A stretch of 64,000 nucleotides of DNA from a virus: the IMG/VR virus record IMGVR_UViG_3300018414_000007, positions 17,107 to 81,106 of that record, one strand, 5' to 3'. The notes beneath the pieces are model-generated. The model saw only the letters and a program-made list of their open reading frames with translations. It did not search any database and was not told where the DNA came from. A program made the translations under genes and the position numbers. Each line of letters opens with the position of its first letter. Position 1 is the first letter of the stretch. This document shows, piece by piece, positions 14,204-22,747 of the stretch.

Positions 14204-14680
14204 ATGAAATTAAAACAAAAATCTTGGTATGCTTGGTATTATCAGAACTTTTATGGTGAAGATTTACCAGTATCTTTATGTGTATTCTTTTGGAAAGAAT
14301 TACTAGCAATAATACTATTTCCTATTACATGGCTTAATGTTATATTTAATTACAAAAAACAAGACTACGATAGACTTCCTATTGGATTAACTATTGCATT
14401 ACATTGTGTAGGAATAGGAGTTGGGTTATTAATTACAATTCCATTACATCTTAAAAATCCAATACATTTACTTTGGGTAGGTATTCCCGGTTTAATTTTA
14501 TTAGCAATATTAATTGGTATCGTAGTAGGAGTAGGTTTTGTATTATATCAATTAGTTGGATTTATATCTAGATTATTTTATAAATATAAACCTGCTTATA
14601 AAGAACCTAAACCCAGTTGGTTTAAAGAAGGTATAAAAGCATTCTTTGGTAAATATTGTCCTAAAATAGATTGGTTATGA
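14204..14680 (+). CDS. Integral membrane protein, 3-4 helices
   Basis: The 158-residue protein has hydrophobic segments near residues 26-48, 62-85 and 87-127 with a Gly/Val-rich stretch, and a basic Pro-rich tail (YKEPKPSWFKEG). No enzyme motif seen. It ends with a stop overlapping the next start. Confidence 0.7.
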   Translation: MKLKQKSWYAWYYQNFYGEDLPVSLCVFFWKELLAIILFPITWLNVIFNYKKQDYDRLPIGLTIALHCVGIGVGLLITIPLHLKNPIHLLWVGIPGLILLAILIGIVVGVGFVLYQLVGFISRLFYKYKPAYKEPKPSWFKEGIKAFFGKYCPKIDWL

Positions 14681-14832
14681 TTTATAGACTTATTATAATA
14701 CTTTCAGTATTATTCTTTGCTATGCACAATAAAATAACTATTGGAGAATTTTATATTATCTGGTGTATATTATTAGTAGATCTAATAAAAATAATGATGA
14801 ATATGGAAATAATGATTATTTCTATTAAATAA
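14677..14832 (+). CDS. Tiny membrane protein
   Basis: A 51-residue ORF, hydrophobic almost throughout (MIYRLIIILSVLFFAMHNK, then YIIWCILLVDLI), starting in an ATGA overlap with the preceding gene. It ends just before tRNA-Arg. Two membrane helices likely. Confidence 0.6.
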   Translation: MIYRLIIILSVLFFAMHNKITIGEFYIIWCILLVDLIKIMMNMEIMIISIK

Positions 14833-14837
14833 GGTAA

Positions 14838-14909
14838 GGTCCTGTAGTTCAACGGATAGAACGGGAGATTTCTAATCTCTAGATAATGGTTCGATTCCAT
14901 TCAGGACTA
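14838..14909 (+). tRNA. tRNA-Arg (anticodon TCT)
   Basis: A full cloverleaf: acceptor GGTCCTG/CAGGACT with a G-U first pair, D loop with TTCAACGGATAGAAC, anticodon stem GGAGA/TCTCT with loop TTTCTAA reading AGA codons, and T arm AATGG-TTCGATT-CCATT. CCA is not encoded. AGA is the main Arg codon in these AT-rich genes, so the tRNA likely supports phage translation. Confidence 0.95.
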
Positions 14910-14930
14910 CAATTAATCAAATTAAATAAT

Positions 14931-15164
14931 ATAAAAATAGAATTAGAACAAACAACAAACAATACTGTACCAATTAAAATATCAGTTACAATAGAAACTC
15001 AAGAAGAATTTGATAGTATATCTAATTTTACAGGATGTGTTATTGTAAATGATTTAATAGATACTATTGAAAGACCTGCTGTAAAACAATTTTTATCAGT
15101 AAAGTCAAGAAAAACTATTATTGCAAACTTTTTACAAGGATTTTGGAAAAAACTAGTGTTATGA
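14931..15164 (+). CDS. Hypothetical protein, non-AUG start or start inside tRNA
   Basis: The frame encodes about 77 residues from an ATA at 14931: (M)KIELEQTTNNTVPIKISV onward, with a basic C-terminus. The only in-frame ATG (14886) lies inside the T arm of tRNA-Arg and would add residues encoded by the tRNA, which is unlikely if the tRNA is processed out. A recurrent-leader-like sequence (AATTAATCAA) starts at 14911. Its stop overlaps the next gene's ATG. No domain recognised. Confidence 0.55.
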   Translation: MKIELEQTTNNTVPIKISVTIETQEEFDSISNFTGCVIVNDLIDTIERPAVKQFLSVKSRKTIIANFLQGFWKKLVL

Positions 15165-15997
15165 AAAAGTATAAATTAATTAAAGAATATCCGGGTTCAC
15201 CTAAACTGGGAACTATAGTAGAACATGAAACTAAATGTGTATGTCCTAATTATAAAGTTAGTATAAATCAAGAAACTTGGATATTTGCAGAATCTAGTAT
15301 ACAGAATTTCCCTGAATTTTGGAAAGAGATAATAGGAAAAGAATATGAAATATTATCTTTTAAAATTAATGAGGATATATATAGTCATGTAATTATACTA
15401 AATAAAACTCGAAAAGGATTTATGAATACATTAAACGGTTTATATTTATATGAAGAACAACTATTAACCAATAATGACTATAAAATATATTCAGTAAAAC
15501 GTTTATCAGATGGAGAAGTGTTTACTATTGGTGATGGTATTAAATCTACTGAATGGTCTAAAAAAGATGATCAAGATATAATTACAAATATATGCATTTG
15601 TACTGAAGATCATAGTAAAGTATTTGGAAATTTAAAACCAAATAAAATAATTTTACAAACAGAAATAACTTGGCAATGTAATTTAGAATCTGCAATTAAA
15701 GTTAAAAAACCATTATTTACTACAGAAGATGGAGTAGATATATTTGAAGGTGACACATTTAGTATAGTTTATTCTGATTTTTCTACTCATTACAATGTAA
15801 CCTTTAAAAATCTTATTAAACCATTTTGTAAGGTATTTTCAACAAAAGAAAAAGCAGAAGAATATATTTTATTAAATAAACCTGTTTTAACTTATAATGA
15901 TATCATTAATATTACTCAATTTATAACAGCAGTAGAAAGAGCGTGTGTATTAATTCAAACTGAAAAATTACTAAAACAAAAACTTAATATTAAATAA
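15161..15997 (+). CDS. Phage modular protein with YKLIKEYPGSP-type repeats
   Basis: The 278-residue protein starts MKKYKLIKEYPGSPKLGTIV and later has FPEFWKEI, then IYSVKRLSDGEVFTIGDG, FEGDTF and a second acidic/aromatic module. From memory, such short domains recur in proteins of Bacteroides phages, including crAss-like phages, often beside tail or accessory genes. They are small beta-rich modules of unknown function, probably for binding. An earlier in-frame start at 15143 would overlap the preceding gene; the ATG at 15161 makes an ATGA overlap. Confidence 0.65.
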   Translation: MKKYKLIKEYPGSPKLGTIVEHETKCVCPNYKVSINQETWIFAESSIQNFPEFWKEIIGKEYEILSFKINEDIYSHVIILNKTRKGFMNTLNGLYLYEEQLLTNNDYKIYSVKRLSDGEVFTIGDGIKSTEWSKKDDQDIITNICICTEDHSKVFGNLKPNKIILQTEITWQCNLESAIKVKKPLFTTEDGVDIFEGDTFSIVYSDFSTHYNVTFKNLIKPFCKVFSTKEKAEEYILLNKPVLTYNDIINITQFITAVERACVLIQTEKLLKQKLNIK

Positions 15998-15998
15998 C

Positions 15999-16376
15999 AT
16001 GAATGCAACAATAACAACTGGAATAATTTTATTAGCTACATTAATAGCTATTAATTTAACTTGTATAATAATCAATCATTTTGTAATTAAAGCGGAAATA
16101 AATGATATATTAGACAAGGATTTAAGAATAGATTTACTTCAATCTCTTCAACCTATTTATAAAATATTCTTTAAAAGGGTAATAATCTCAGCAAATACAG
16201 ATTATTTTAGTTGTAAAGAAGATTATATAAGATATTCAAGTTATTTAAATATTGAAGGATTGCAAGAAGATTTAAATAATTTTTATCATAAATCCAGAAG
16301 AAAAGAACATACAGATTATGAGTTATTTAATGAATTTAAAGAAAAGAAAGTTTTAGAAGTAGAAGAAATGTTTTGA
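15999..16376 (+). CDS. Membrane-anchored hypothetical protein
   Basis: The 125-residue protein has one N-terminal helix (GIILLATLIAINLTCIIINH) and a soluble, charged helical C-terminal domain ending KEKKVLEVEEMF. No domain recognised. The -33 box of the next promoter overlaps its stop codon. Confidence 0.65.
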   Translation: MNATITTGIILLATLIAINLTCIIINHFVIKAEINDILDKDLRIDLLQSLQPIYKIFFKRVIISANTDYFSCKEDYIRYSSYLNIEGLQEDLNNFYHKSRRKEHTDYELFNEFKEKKVLEVEEMF

Positions 16377-16403
16377 TTTTTCAATTATTTTATCGTATTT
16401 TTG
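16372..16403 (+). promoter_or_regulatory. Bacteroides-type promoter before holin-like pair
   Basis: TTTG (16372-16375), 20 bp spacer, TATTTTTG (16396-16403). Predicted +1 near 16407, 17 nt upstream of the ATG at 16424. Exact consensus match. Confidence 0.65.
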
Positions 16404-16423
16404 TATAATATTCCAATTATTTA

Positions 16424-16852
16424 ATGTATGAAATTAAAGACTTTACTAATCTCTTTACCTCTACTAAGCTATCTGAACTATTAATATTAGCAATTCTAGT
16501 ATTTTTAGGTGTTGCTGCAAGAATTAGTATAGATATTGAGATTAGTAAAAAGTCTTTTAAACAGATTAAATTTTTTCCTAGATATTTCTTAGCATTAGTA
16601 TTATCTTATGTTATTGAATTATATTTAGTGGAACATGAAGATGCAAGAAAATATTACGCAGAAATTATAATATTATTTTGTATCTTTGTAAATGATCTTA
16701 TTAAGTTTGTACTTAATAACACTGGTAGAATATTTATTTATATTTTAAGTGCCTTTACTAAAGGTGTATTTGATTTAAAGAAGTTTCTTGCTAAATCTGA
16801 GAATAATGGAAACAAACCAATAAATAAAGAATTTGATAATAAAGAAGAATAA
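16424..16852 (+). CDS. Holin-like membrane protein
   Basis: The 142-residue protein has three or four membrane helices (SELLILAILVFLGVAARI, then YFLALVLSYVIELYL, then IIILFCIFVNDLIKFVL) and a polar tail (NNGNKPINKEFDNKEE). Size and topology fit phage holins, which open the inner membrane so that endolysin can escape. It has its own host-type promoter and is followed directly by a second membrane protein. It is far from the lysozyme gene, so the holin call is tentative. Confidence 0.5.
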   Translation: MYEIKDFTNLFTSTKLSELLILAILVFLGVAARISIDIEISKKSFKQIKFFPRYFLALVLSYVIELYLVEHEDARKYYAEIIILFCIFVNDLIKFVLNNTGRIFIYILSAFTKGVFDLKKFLAKSENNGNKPINKEFDNKEE

Positions 16853-17298
16853 TGTATTATGCAGGACAATTAATTGATATTTCTCTATGGTCTTGGTTAC
16901 TTCTTATAATGATTAAGAGAGTAATATGTAGAGGCTTTGATATAAGATTAAATACAATAGTAACAGCTTTTAAACAACATAGCTTTATATCTATTACAAG
17001 AGAAAAACTTCACAATCTAATCAAGAATCATCATTACTATAGTGAAATATTAATATTAATTGCATCAGCATTAATGGTAATAAGTATAAGTAACGACTTA
17101 TATTTATACAGTCATAATCTTATAGATAAGATACAAACACTAGATATATTTAAACAATTAGTATTTAGTAAACTTATTAGTATAGGATTAATTTTTAAGT
17201 TTAGACGATCTCAGCCTAAACTATTCAGTAACATAAAGGAGGAAATCAAAGATGCATACAATAAAATTGTTTCTCCCTTTTCAGAAGCAGTTCATTGA
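16852..17298 (+). CDS. Membrane protein paired with the holin-like gene
   Basis: The 148-residue protein has hydrophobic segments near the N-terminus (ISLWSWLLLIMIKRVI) and centre (ILILIASALMVISISNDLYLY), and a polar C-terminal region. Its ATG overlaps the preceding TAA. Pairing suggests a holin/antiholin or two-component membrane system; inference. Part of a new gene with a strong SD lies inside its 3' end. Confidence 0.6.
   Translation: MYYAGQLIDISLWSWLLLIMIKRVICRGFDIRLNTIVTAFKQHSFISITREKLHNLIKNHHYYSEILILIASALMVISISNDLYLYSHNLIDKIQTLDIFKQLVFSKLISIGLIFKFRRSQPKLFSNIKEEIKDAYNKIVSPFSEAVH
17236..17242 (+). promoter_or_regulatory. Strong Shine-Dalgarno site
   Basis: AAGGAGG, nine bases before the ATG at 17252. 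Strong SDs are rare in Bacteroidota-type translation, so this marks the small ORF as probably well translated. Confidence 0.55.
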
Positions 17299-17404
17299 CC
17301 TTGGAGAAGGTAAAGATTTAGAAGCAACTGCAATACAATCACAGAAAAAACTTTTAGAACAAAATATATTATCTTGGATAATATACATACGTAATGAGGA
17401 TTAA
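17252..17404 (+). CDS. Small hypothetical protein with strong SD
   Basis: A 50-residue ORF, MHTIKLFLPFQKQFIDLGEG onward, overlapping the preceding gene by 47 nt. It has a strong SD and is followed directly by a terminator, so it closes this operon. No domain recognised. Confidence 0.55.
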   Translation: MHTIKLFLPFQKQFIDLGEGKDLEATAIQSQKKLLEQNILSWIIYIRNED

Positions 17405-17418
17405 TAGTCCTCTTTTTT
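17396..17418 (+). terminator. Rho-independent terminator
   Basis: GAGGA (17396-17400) pairs with TCCTC (17408-17412) and is followed by a T6 run. It overlaps the stop codon of the preceding small ORF and ends the unit driven by the promoter at 16372-16403. Confidence 0.7.
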
Positions 17419-17429
17419 ATTTTATATAT

Positions 17430-17564
17430 ATGAGTAAATCAAGTAGAAAAAGAAAAGCACAGAGGAGATTAGACTCTAAGATGGGTAATTATGATAAATT
17501 TGGAGGTAAGTCTCCTTATAGTGGTCATAAATTAAATAAACCAGGAAGTAAACAAATTAAATAG
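17430..17564 (+). CDS. Small highly basic protein
   Basis: A 44-residue ORF starting MSKSSRKRKAQRRLDSKMG with a Gly/Lys-rich end. Probably nucleic-acid binding from its charge. The next gene starts two bases after its stop. No domain recognised. Confidence 0.6.
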   Translation: MSKSSRKRKAQRRLDSKMGNYDKFGGKSPYSGHKLNKPGSKQIK

Positions 17565-17566
17565 AA

Positions 17567-18091
17567 ATGGGATCAACAATTTTAAATAATATAACAGACA
17601 CACCTTATTATATAAATTGGTTAAAAGATCAAGATTTTGTACAAAATTTCCATAAAACAATTATAAATCAAAATACATACCAATCACAAATAAATAATAC
17701 TATGGCAAAAGCAGTAAAAGAAGAAGGAGAACCCGCTCCTTCAGAAGAAAATAAAGGTAAAAAATGTTTTAGAGATTTAAAAATAGGTGATGAATATTAC
17801 CAAACAATACCTACTACTGGTATGTTATCAGTTATTAAAGTAACTTCTTTAGTTAAGTATGATGATAAAAGAGTTGTAGTTAATGGTAGTCATACAGTTA
17901 ATTTTGAGAATACACTACACAACGCAACTACTTTTATAGTATATTTAGATAAAGATGAAGCTGAATTTTCTATTATAGAAGGTTTAGAAAAGAAATTAGA
18001 ACAAGAGGTAAAAGATCTTGTGATAAGAGAACAATCTTTAAAAGAAAAAACTCAAAGACTTGAAGAATTAAAAAATAAATTTAAAAAATAA
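17567..18091 (+). CDS. Hypothetical protein with C-terminal coiled coil
   Basis: The 174-residue protein has an Asn/Tyr-rich N-terminus, a beta-rich middle (IGDEYYQTIPTTGMLSVIKV) and a long C-terminal coiled coil (EKKLEQEVKDLVIREQSLKE). A second in-frame ATG at 17702 (MAKAVKEEGEPAP) would remove the N-terminal 45 residues. No domain recognised. Confidence 0.7.
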   Translation: MGSTILNNITDTPYYINWLKDQDFVQNFHKTIINQNTYQSQINNTMAKAVKEEGEPAPSEENKGKKCFRDLKIGDEYYQTIPTTGMLSVIKVTSLVKYDDKRVVVNGSHTVNFENTLHNATTFIVYLDKDEAEFSIIEGLEKKLEQEVKDLVIREQSLKEKTQRLEELKNKFKK

Positions 18092-18114
18092 AAACAAATA
18101 AAACTTTCATTAAC

Positions 18115-18438
18115 ATGGAAAAAAATAATAACTCTATATTCTTCTTCTATCCAGATGCAGAAGAAGGTCAACCAAGAAAAGTAATTGCTGGAGTATTTAA
18201 CTCTAATACTAATACTCTTATAATTGCTAAATCAGAATGTTCTCCTAAAGACAACTTCTGTAAAGATAAAGGTAGGAAGATTGCATTAGGTAGAGCCTTA
18301 TGTAATAGAGAAATTAAAGTTAAAGAGTATAAAGGTAAACAATCTAAAACAAATAAAAATTTGTTACCAAGAATCTTTAACTTAGAATCTGCTGAAAAAC
18401 CACAACAAAAATTCATTCAAATAGCAAAATCACTTTAA
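18115..18438 (+). CDS. Hypothetical basic protein
   Basis: The 107-residue protein has a beta-rich N-terminus (SIFFFYPDAEEGQPRKVIAG) and a Lys-rich middle with KAL-like basic patches. No domain recognised. It is one base from the next gene. Confidence 0.65.
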   Translation: MEKNNNSIFFFYPDAEEGQPRKVIAGVFNSNTNTLIIAKSECSPKDNFCKDKGRKIALGRALCNREIKVKEYKGKQSKTNKNLLPRIFNLESAEKPQQKFIQIAKSL

Positions 18439-18439
18439 C

Positions 18440-19159
18440 ATGGCTAGGCTACAAGATATAGAAAAAATAATAGATAACTACGAAGAGAAGTTAAGAAAAG
18501 AAAAGCCTTTAAAAGCGTATAGTCATAGTAACAATTCTCTTGAATTAGAATCTGTACCTTATAATAAAACAGATTTAAAAAGCTTTATCATAGACTTCTT
18601 TAAAGACAATCATGGATACAATCCTAAACCTTGTTTTGCTAGAACTATTCAAACTAGAGAAGGGAAAGAAGAAACAACTAGTAGAGGACAAAGAAGAACT
18701 GCTGGAGATATATTCAGGTTTGCATTAAGATATTATTCTGATGATATTACTTTATATGATGTTATGGAAATATTATATGATTTAGTACAAAATGAATATA
18801 AATTTCAGACTCCTAACAGTAATAGTGATTATGCTACTCTTTATATGAATATTTGTAGTACTATTTATAGAAGGGTATTTAATTTATCACCTGGTTATAA
18901 AGGAAAATATAAATTTGATTCTAGTAATCAATATTATACTGATACTAGCACTAGTTCTATTAGAAATGAATTTCATATATTTGGATCTGATTACACTTTA
19001 CTTTTTGATACTAAAGAAGGTAAGGAATTAGTTTCAAGTAAACGTAATGAAATTGTTATTCCTGCTAATATGACTAGTGAAGAGCTAGATAGGTTAGTTA
19101 TGGAAAAACTAAAAAAATTGAAATCTCCAATAAAATTGGATAAAGTAGGTTATTTCTAA
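18440..19159 (+). CDS. Conserved hypothetical protein upstream of DNA polymerase
   Basis: The 239-residue protein has a helical N-terminus, an aromatic central domain (TAGDIFRFALRYYSDDITLY) and a basic C-terminal helix. Location directly before DNA polymerase suggests a replication accessory factor; inference only. Confidence 0.7.
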   Translation: MARLQDIEKIIDNYEEKLRKEKPLKAYSHSNNSLELESVPYNKTDLKSFIIDFFKDNHGYNPKPCFARTIQTREGKEETTSRGQRRTAGDIFRFALRYYSDDITLYDVMEILYDLVQNEYKFQTPNSNSDYATLYMNICSTIYRRVFNLSPGYKGKYKFDSSNQYYTDTSTSSIRNEFHIFGSDYTLLFDTKEGKELVSSKRNEIVIPANMTSEELDRLVMEKLKKLKSPIKLDKVGYF

Positions 19160-19160
19160 A

Positions 19161-19195
19161 CTATCTCCTCCAATAAAGCGTTAAAAAGGAGGTAG
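19161..19195 (+). promoter_or_regulatory. SD-sequestering hairpin before DNA polymerase
   Basis: CTATCTCC (19161-19168) pairs with GGAGGTAG (19188-19195), 8 bp with one U-G, around a 19-nt loop. The 3' arm contains the SD (AAGGAGG, 19186-19192) placed six bases before the ATA at 19199. Folded, the SD is hidden. Confidence 0.55.
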
Positions 19196-19198
19196 ATT

Positions 19199-21085
19199 AT
19201 AGAAAGTAAAATAAATTTTGTAGGTCCAGAGGATTTATACAAAGAGGAAGGTAATCAACTATATGATCTAAAATCTATAGAAGATTGCCTTTCTTGGTTA
19301 AAGACATTATCATCAGTATCTTTAGATACAGAAACAGAAGGATTTTTTAATTTTAAGAATAAAATTATAATGCTTCAGTTATCTGACGGTAAAGAAGTTT
19401 GGGTGATAGATGTAAGAGGAAAAGAATACTATAATAAGTTAAAACCTGTATTAGAAAGTATTTTAGTATTAGGTCAAAATTTAAAGTTTGATTACAAATT
19501 CTTAAAATTTGAAGGAATAGAACTAAATAATATATATGATACATTCTTAGCTGAATGTGCTTTAACTAACGGTCTTACTGAAAGGCAATTAGGATTAGGA
19601 GCTATTGCTAAGAAGTATTTAGATGTTAATTTAGATAAATCTGTTAGAAATCAATTTATAGGATTAGAAGGTAAACCCTTTACATTCAAACAAATTATAT
19701 ATGGTGCAGAAGATGTACTGTATTTACATAAAATAAGAGAATTACAATTACAGAAAGCAGCAGAGTTAGATCTAGTAGATTATATACTATTAGAATGTCA
19801 AGCTTGTCTTGCAATCAGTGATATTGAATATAATGGTCTTGGATTTAATCCTCAAGCTTGGTTAGATTTAGCTAAAAAGGTAAATAGTAATATACCTCAG
19901 CTAGAATTAGAATTAGATCAGTTTATATTATCTGAACCAAAGAAGTATTATAAGTTTATTAACCAAACTCCTCAATTAGATATATTTGGAGGTGAAAGTA
20001 GAAGAGTATTAGTTGAATGGAGTAGTCCTACACAAATGCTTAAGCTACTTAAAGTAGTCTTAAATGATCCAAATTTAGAAAAGACTGAGGAAAAAGAAAT
20101 TGCTAAATATCAATTTGATTATCCATTTATTAGTAAATTCATAGATTATAAGAAAGAAGCTAAACTTGCTTCTACTTATGGTGAAGATTTTATTAAGTAT
20201 GTTAATCCTGTTACAGGTAGAATCCATAGTGATTTTTGGCAGATTCTAGTTACTAGTAGAGTTAGTTCTAATAATCCTAATTTACAAAACCTTCCAGCTA
20301 AAAATGATTATTTAAATTGTTTTGTAGCAGATAAAGGTAAGAAAATAATAGGTATAGATTACAAAGGACAAGAAGCAAGAATAGCTGCTTGTTTTAGTAA
20401 AGAAGCTACTTGGTTAGATGCTATTAAAGATGATAAAGACTTACATGGTGAAGTTGCTAAGCTTATGTTTAATATTACAGATGCTGAAGTAAGAAATAAA
20501 CCAGATTTTCTTAGAGGTAAATCTTATAGAGATATAGCTAAGAATATTAACTTTATGGCTTTATTTGGTGGTACTAAATGGAAGTTAAGTAAAATGCTTT
20601 TGTGTAGCTTAGATGAAGCTCAGGATCTATTAGACAGATACTTTTCTGCAACTAAGAACTTACAAGTATATTTAAATAAATGTGCTTCTTATGGCCTTAA
20701 AAGAGGTTATATAAGAAGTGGTAAACCATATAGTGCTATTAGATGGTTTGAGAATTGGAAAGAAAATTTAGATATTTATAAAGACTCTAAAATTATTGGA
20801 GAAATTACAAGAAACTGTTTTAATAGTCCAATTCAATCTACTGCAGCTATTACTACTAAATTAGCATTAATTAAACTAAGAGATTATATAAAAGATAATT
20901 CTTTGTCTAACAAAGTAAAGATTATTCATGTAGTTCATGATGCAATATATACTGAAGTAGATGATGATATTTGTAATGAATTTGCAGAAATTCAATCAAA
21001 TATAATGAAAAAGGCTGGTAAAGTATTCATACAAGATTTAATTATGGATACAGATATAACCATAGATATATATTGGAAAAAATAA
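19199..21085 (+). CDS. DNA polymerase, family A, with 3'-5' exonuclease domain
   Basis: The 628-residue enzyme replicates the phage genome. The exonuclease motif SLDTETEG (Asp43, Glu45) lies upstream of the only plausible in-frame ATG (19370), so translation must start earlier. No ATG, GTG or TTG is in frame before the TAG at 19193. ATA at 19199, six bases after AAGGAGG, is the best start. Polymerase motifs: A, IGIDYKGQEARIAA (Asp387); B, RDIAKNINFMALFGG; C, VVHDAIYTEVDDD (Asp581). In motif C the usual VHDE is VHDA. The non-AUG start with a hidden SD suggests tight translational control. Confidence 0.93.
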   Translation: MESKINFVGPEDLYKEEGNQLYDLKSIEDCLSWLKTLSSVSLDTETEGFFNFKNKIIMLQLSDGKEVWVIDVRGKEYYNKLKPVLESILVLGQNLKFDYKFLKFEGIELNNIYDTFLAECALTNGLTERQLGLGAIAKKYLDVNLDKSVRNQFIGLEGKPFTFKQIIYGAEDVLYLHKIRELQLQKAAELDLVDYILLECQACLAISDIEYNGLGFNPQAWLDLAKKVNSNIPQLELELDQFILSEPKKYYKFINQTPQLDIFGGESRRVLVEWSSPTQMLKLLKVVLNDPNLEKTEEKEIAKYQFDYPFISKFIDYKKEAKLASTYGEDFIKYVNPVTGRIHSDFWQILVTSRVSSNNPNLQNLPAKNDYLNCFVADKGKKIIGIDYKGQEARIAACFSKEATWLDAIKDDKDLHGEVAKLMFNITDAEVRNKPDFLRGKSYRDIAKNINFMALFGGTKWKLSKMLLCSLDEAQDLLDRYFSATKNLQVYLNKCASYGLKRGYIRSGKPYSAIRWFENWKENLDIYKDSKIIGEITRNCFNSPIQSTAAITTKLALIKLRDYIKDNSLSNKVKIIHVVHDAIYTEVDDDICNEFAEIQSNIMKKAGKVFIQDLIMDTDITIDIYWKK

Positions 21086-21103
21086 ATATTAAATTAAAAA
21101 ATA

Positions 21104-22747
21104 ATGCAAATAAGAAATAAAAAAAGAAAGGCATTAGAAGCAGAAATACAAAGAGAAAAAGACCCCAACTTTAACCCTGTAGAACATATAGTAGTAAACT
21201 CATTAGAGTATATTTTTGGTAAAGATCCTTCTGAATGGGGGATTTTATGTAAACCAATTGAAACTGTAGTTTCATATATGTGGGAAGAAAAGAAAAGAAA
21301 GCCTTTACATAAAAGGTTAAAACCTAAAAAGAATTTTCCTACTAATAGTCCTTCTACTAGTTTTGAACCAGTAAGCGTAACTTTTAGTTCAGGAACATCT
21401 ACAATAATATCTTCAACACCTAGTTGGGAATTAACAGAATCTTCTGATCAAGAAGAATCAATTGTAGATATTGAATTTGATGGAGAAGAATCTACTTCTA
21501 TTACTGATCATGGTGTAATTACAGCTACTGATGCACAAAAATTTAATTACTATACTCATGATGCTAAGTTGTCAAATCTTAATCTTGGAGAATTACAAGA
21601 GTATATAAATATATTATATAAGTATATTAATAAAGCTAACCAAAGAATAGAGCATTATAGTAATATAATGTTAACTAGTCCTAATCCTGCAATTAATGAA
21701 TTAAGAAACAGTTCAATTTCAAATAGAGACGAACTTCTTAATAAATTAAATCTTATTAAAATCTATATAAGTAATTTTAAAGAAAGTGTTGTTAAACAAC
21801 CATTAGAAGAGATAAATAAAAAGGAATCTTTTAATGATAAGATTAAACAGGGATTTAGATCTTTTTATTCAGCTACACTTGGATATCCTACTGTTATAAA
21901 GGGTTATATAATCAATGATAAAATATTTACTAATAATAGTGAATTAGCTTTATATGCAAGTACTAATAAAATACTTTGGGATCTTACAAAAATGATTTTA
22001 AGGGTTTCAAGATTCAATTATGAAACAAATGAAATTGAAACTAAAACTAAAATTGTTTCATTTAAACCTTTAAGTAAAGTTAAAGAAAGTTTAATACTTT
22101 CAGTACTACCTTTATTAGTAGATTTTAAAATCTGTTCATTTAAAAATAGTAACAATTTCTTTAATGATAAGATAGATAGAGAAAAGTTTCTTTATACTAA
22201 AACTCCATTTTGGAAAGTTAAAACAGTTAAATCCTTAATTGGTAAAAACAGATTAAGTAATTCCGTAGTTTCTATTGAAAATCCAGATAAAGGAGATGAA
22301 ATTTACTTTTTATTAGGTGATTGTAAAGTAGAAAATAAAGAACTTTGTGGTTATAGTATACCAATGGATAAGACTATAACTATAAATTCTATAGTAAAAG
22401 TAAAGGATAGTAAAATATCTAAATATAATTTAAAACAAGTAACAAATACAGAGGCTGAAGTTATCTCTATTAAACCAAATTCTTCTAGTAAAAAGATATC
22501 TAAGAATTCTAATAATCATAGATTGGATATTATAACTATTAGAAATAGATTTAAAGAGATGAAAGTCTATGCACAAGATCTAAAATTTATTAAAAACAAA
22601 TCAATTAAAACAAATGACAGCAGTATTAAAAAAGAAAGTGGTAATAAAGAGCCTTACCACGGAATCTCCAAAGACTGGTTTGAAAGTACAATCCAAAATA
22701 TCTACCAAAGTGAGTACATCCAATACACATCCAGTCCAAACTTCTAA
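21104..22747 (+). CDS. Large hypothetical protein
   Basis: The 547-residue protein has a basic N-terminus, a Ser/Thr-rich low-complexity acidic stretch near residues 85-150, a helical region, and a beta-rich C-terminal half. No domain recognised. Its last 134 nt overlap the ATP-grasp gene in another frame. The overlap could reflect a diverged C-terminus or a frameshift; both frames look coding. It may belong to the amidoligase cluster that follows. Confidence 0.65.
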   Translation: MQIRNKKRKALEAEIQREKDPNFNPVEHIVVNSLEYIFGKDPSEWGILCKPIETVVSYMWEEKKRKPLHKRLKPKKNFPTNSPSTSFEPVSVTFSSGTSTIISSTPSWELTESSDQEESIVDIEFDGEESTSITDHGVITATDAQKFNYYTHDAKLSNLNLGELQEYINILYKYINKANQRIEHYSNIMLTSPNPAINELRNSSISNRDELLNKLNLIKIYISNFKESVVKQPLEEINKKESFNDKIKQGFRSFYSATLGYPTVIKGYIINDKIFTNNSELALYASTNKILWDLTKMILRVSRFNYETNEIETKTKIVSFKPLSKVKESLILSVLPLLVDFKICSFKNSNNFFNDKIDREKFLYTKTPFWKVKTVKSLIGKNRLSNSVVSIENPDKGDEIYFLLGDCKVENKELCGYSIPMDKTITINSIVKVKDSKISKYNLKQVTNTEAEVISIKPNSSSKKISKNSNNHRLDIITIRNRFKEMKVYAQDLKFIKNKSIKTNDSSIKKESGNKEPYHGISKDWFESTIQNIYQSEYIQYTSSPNF

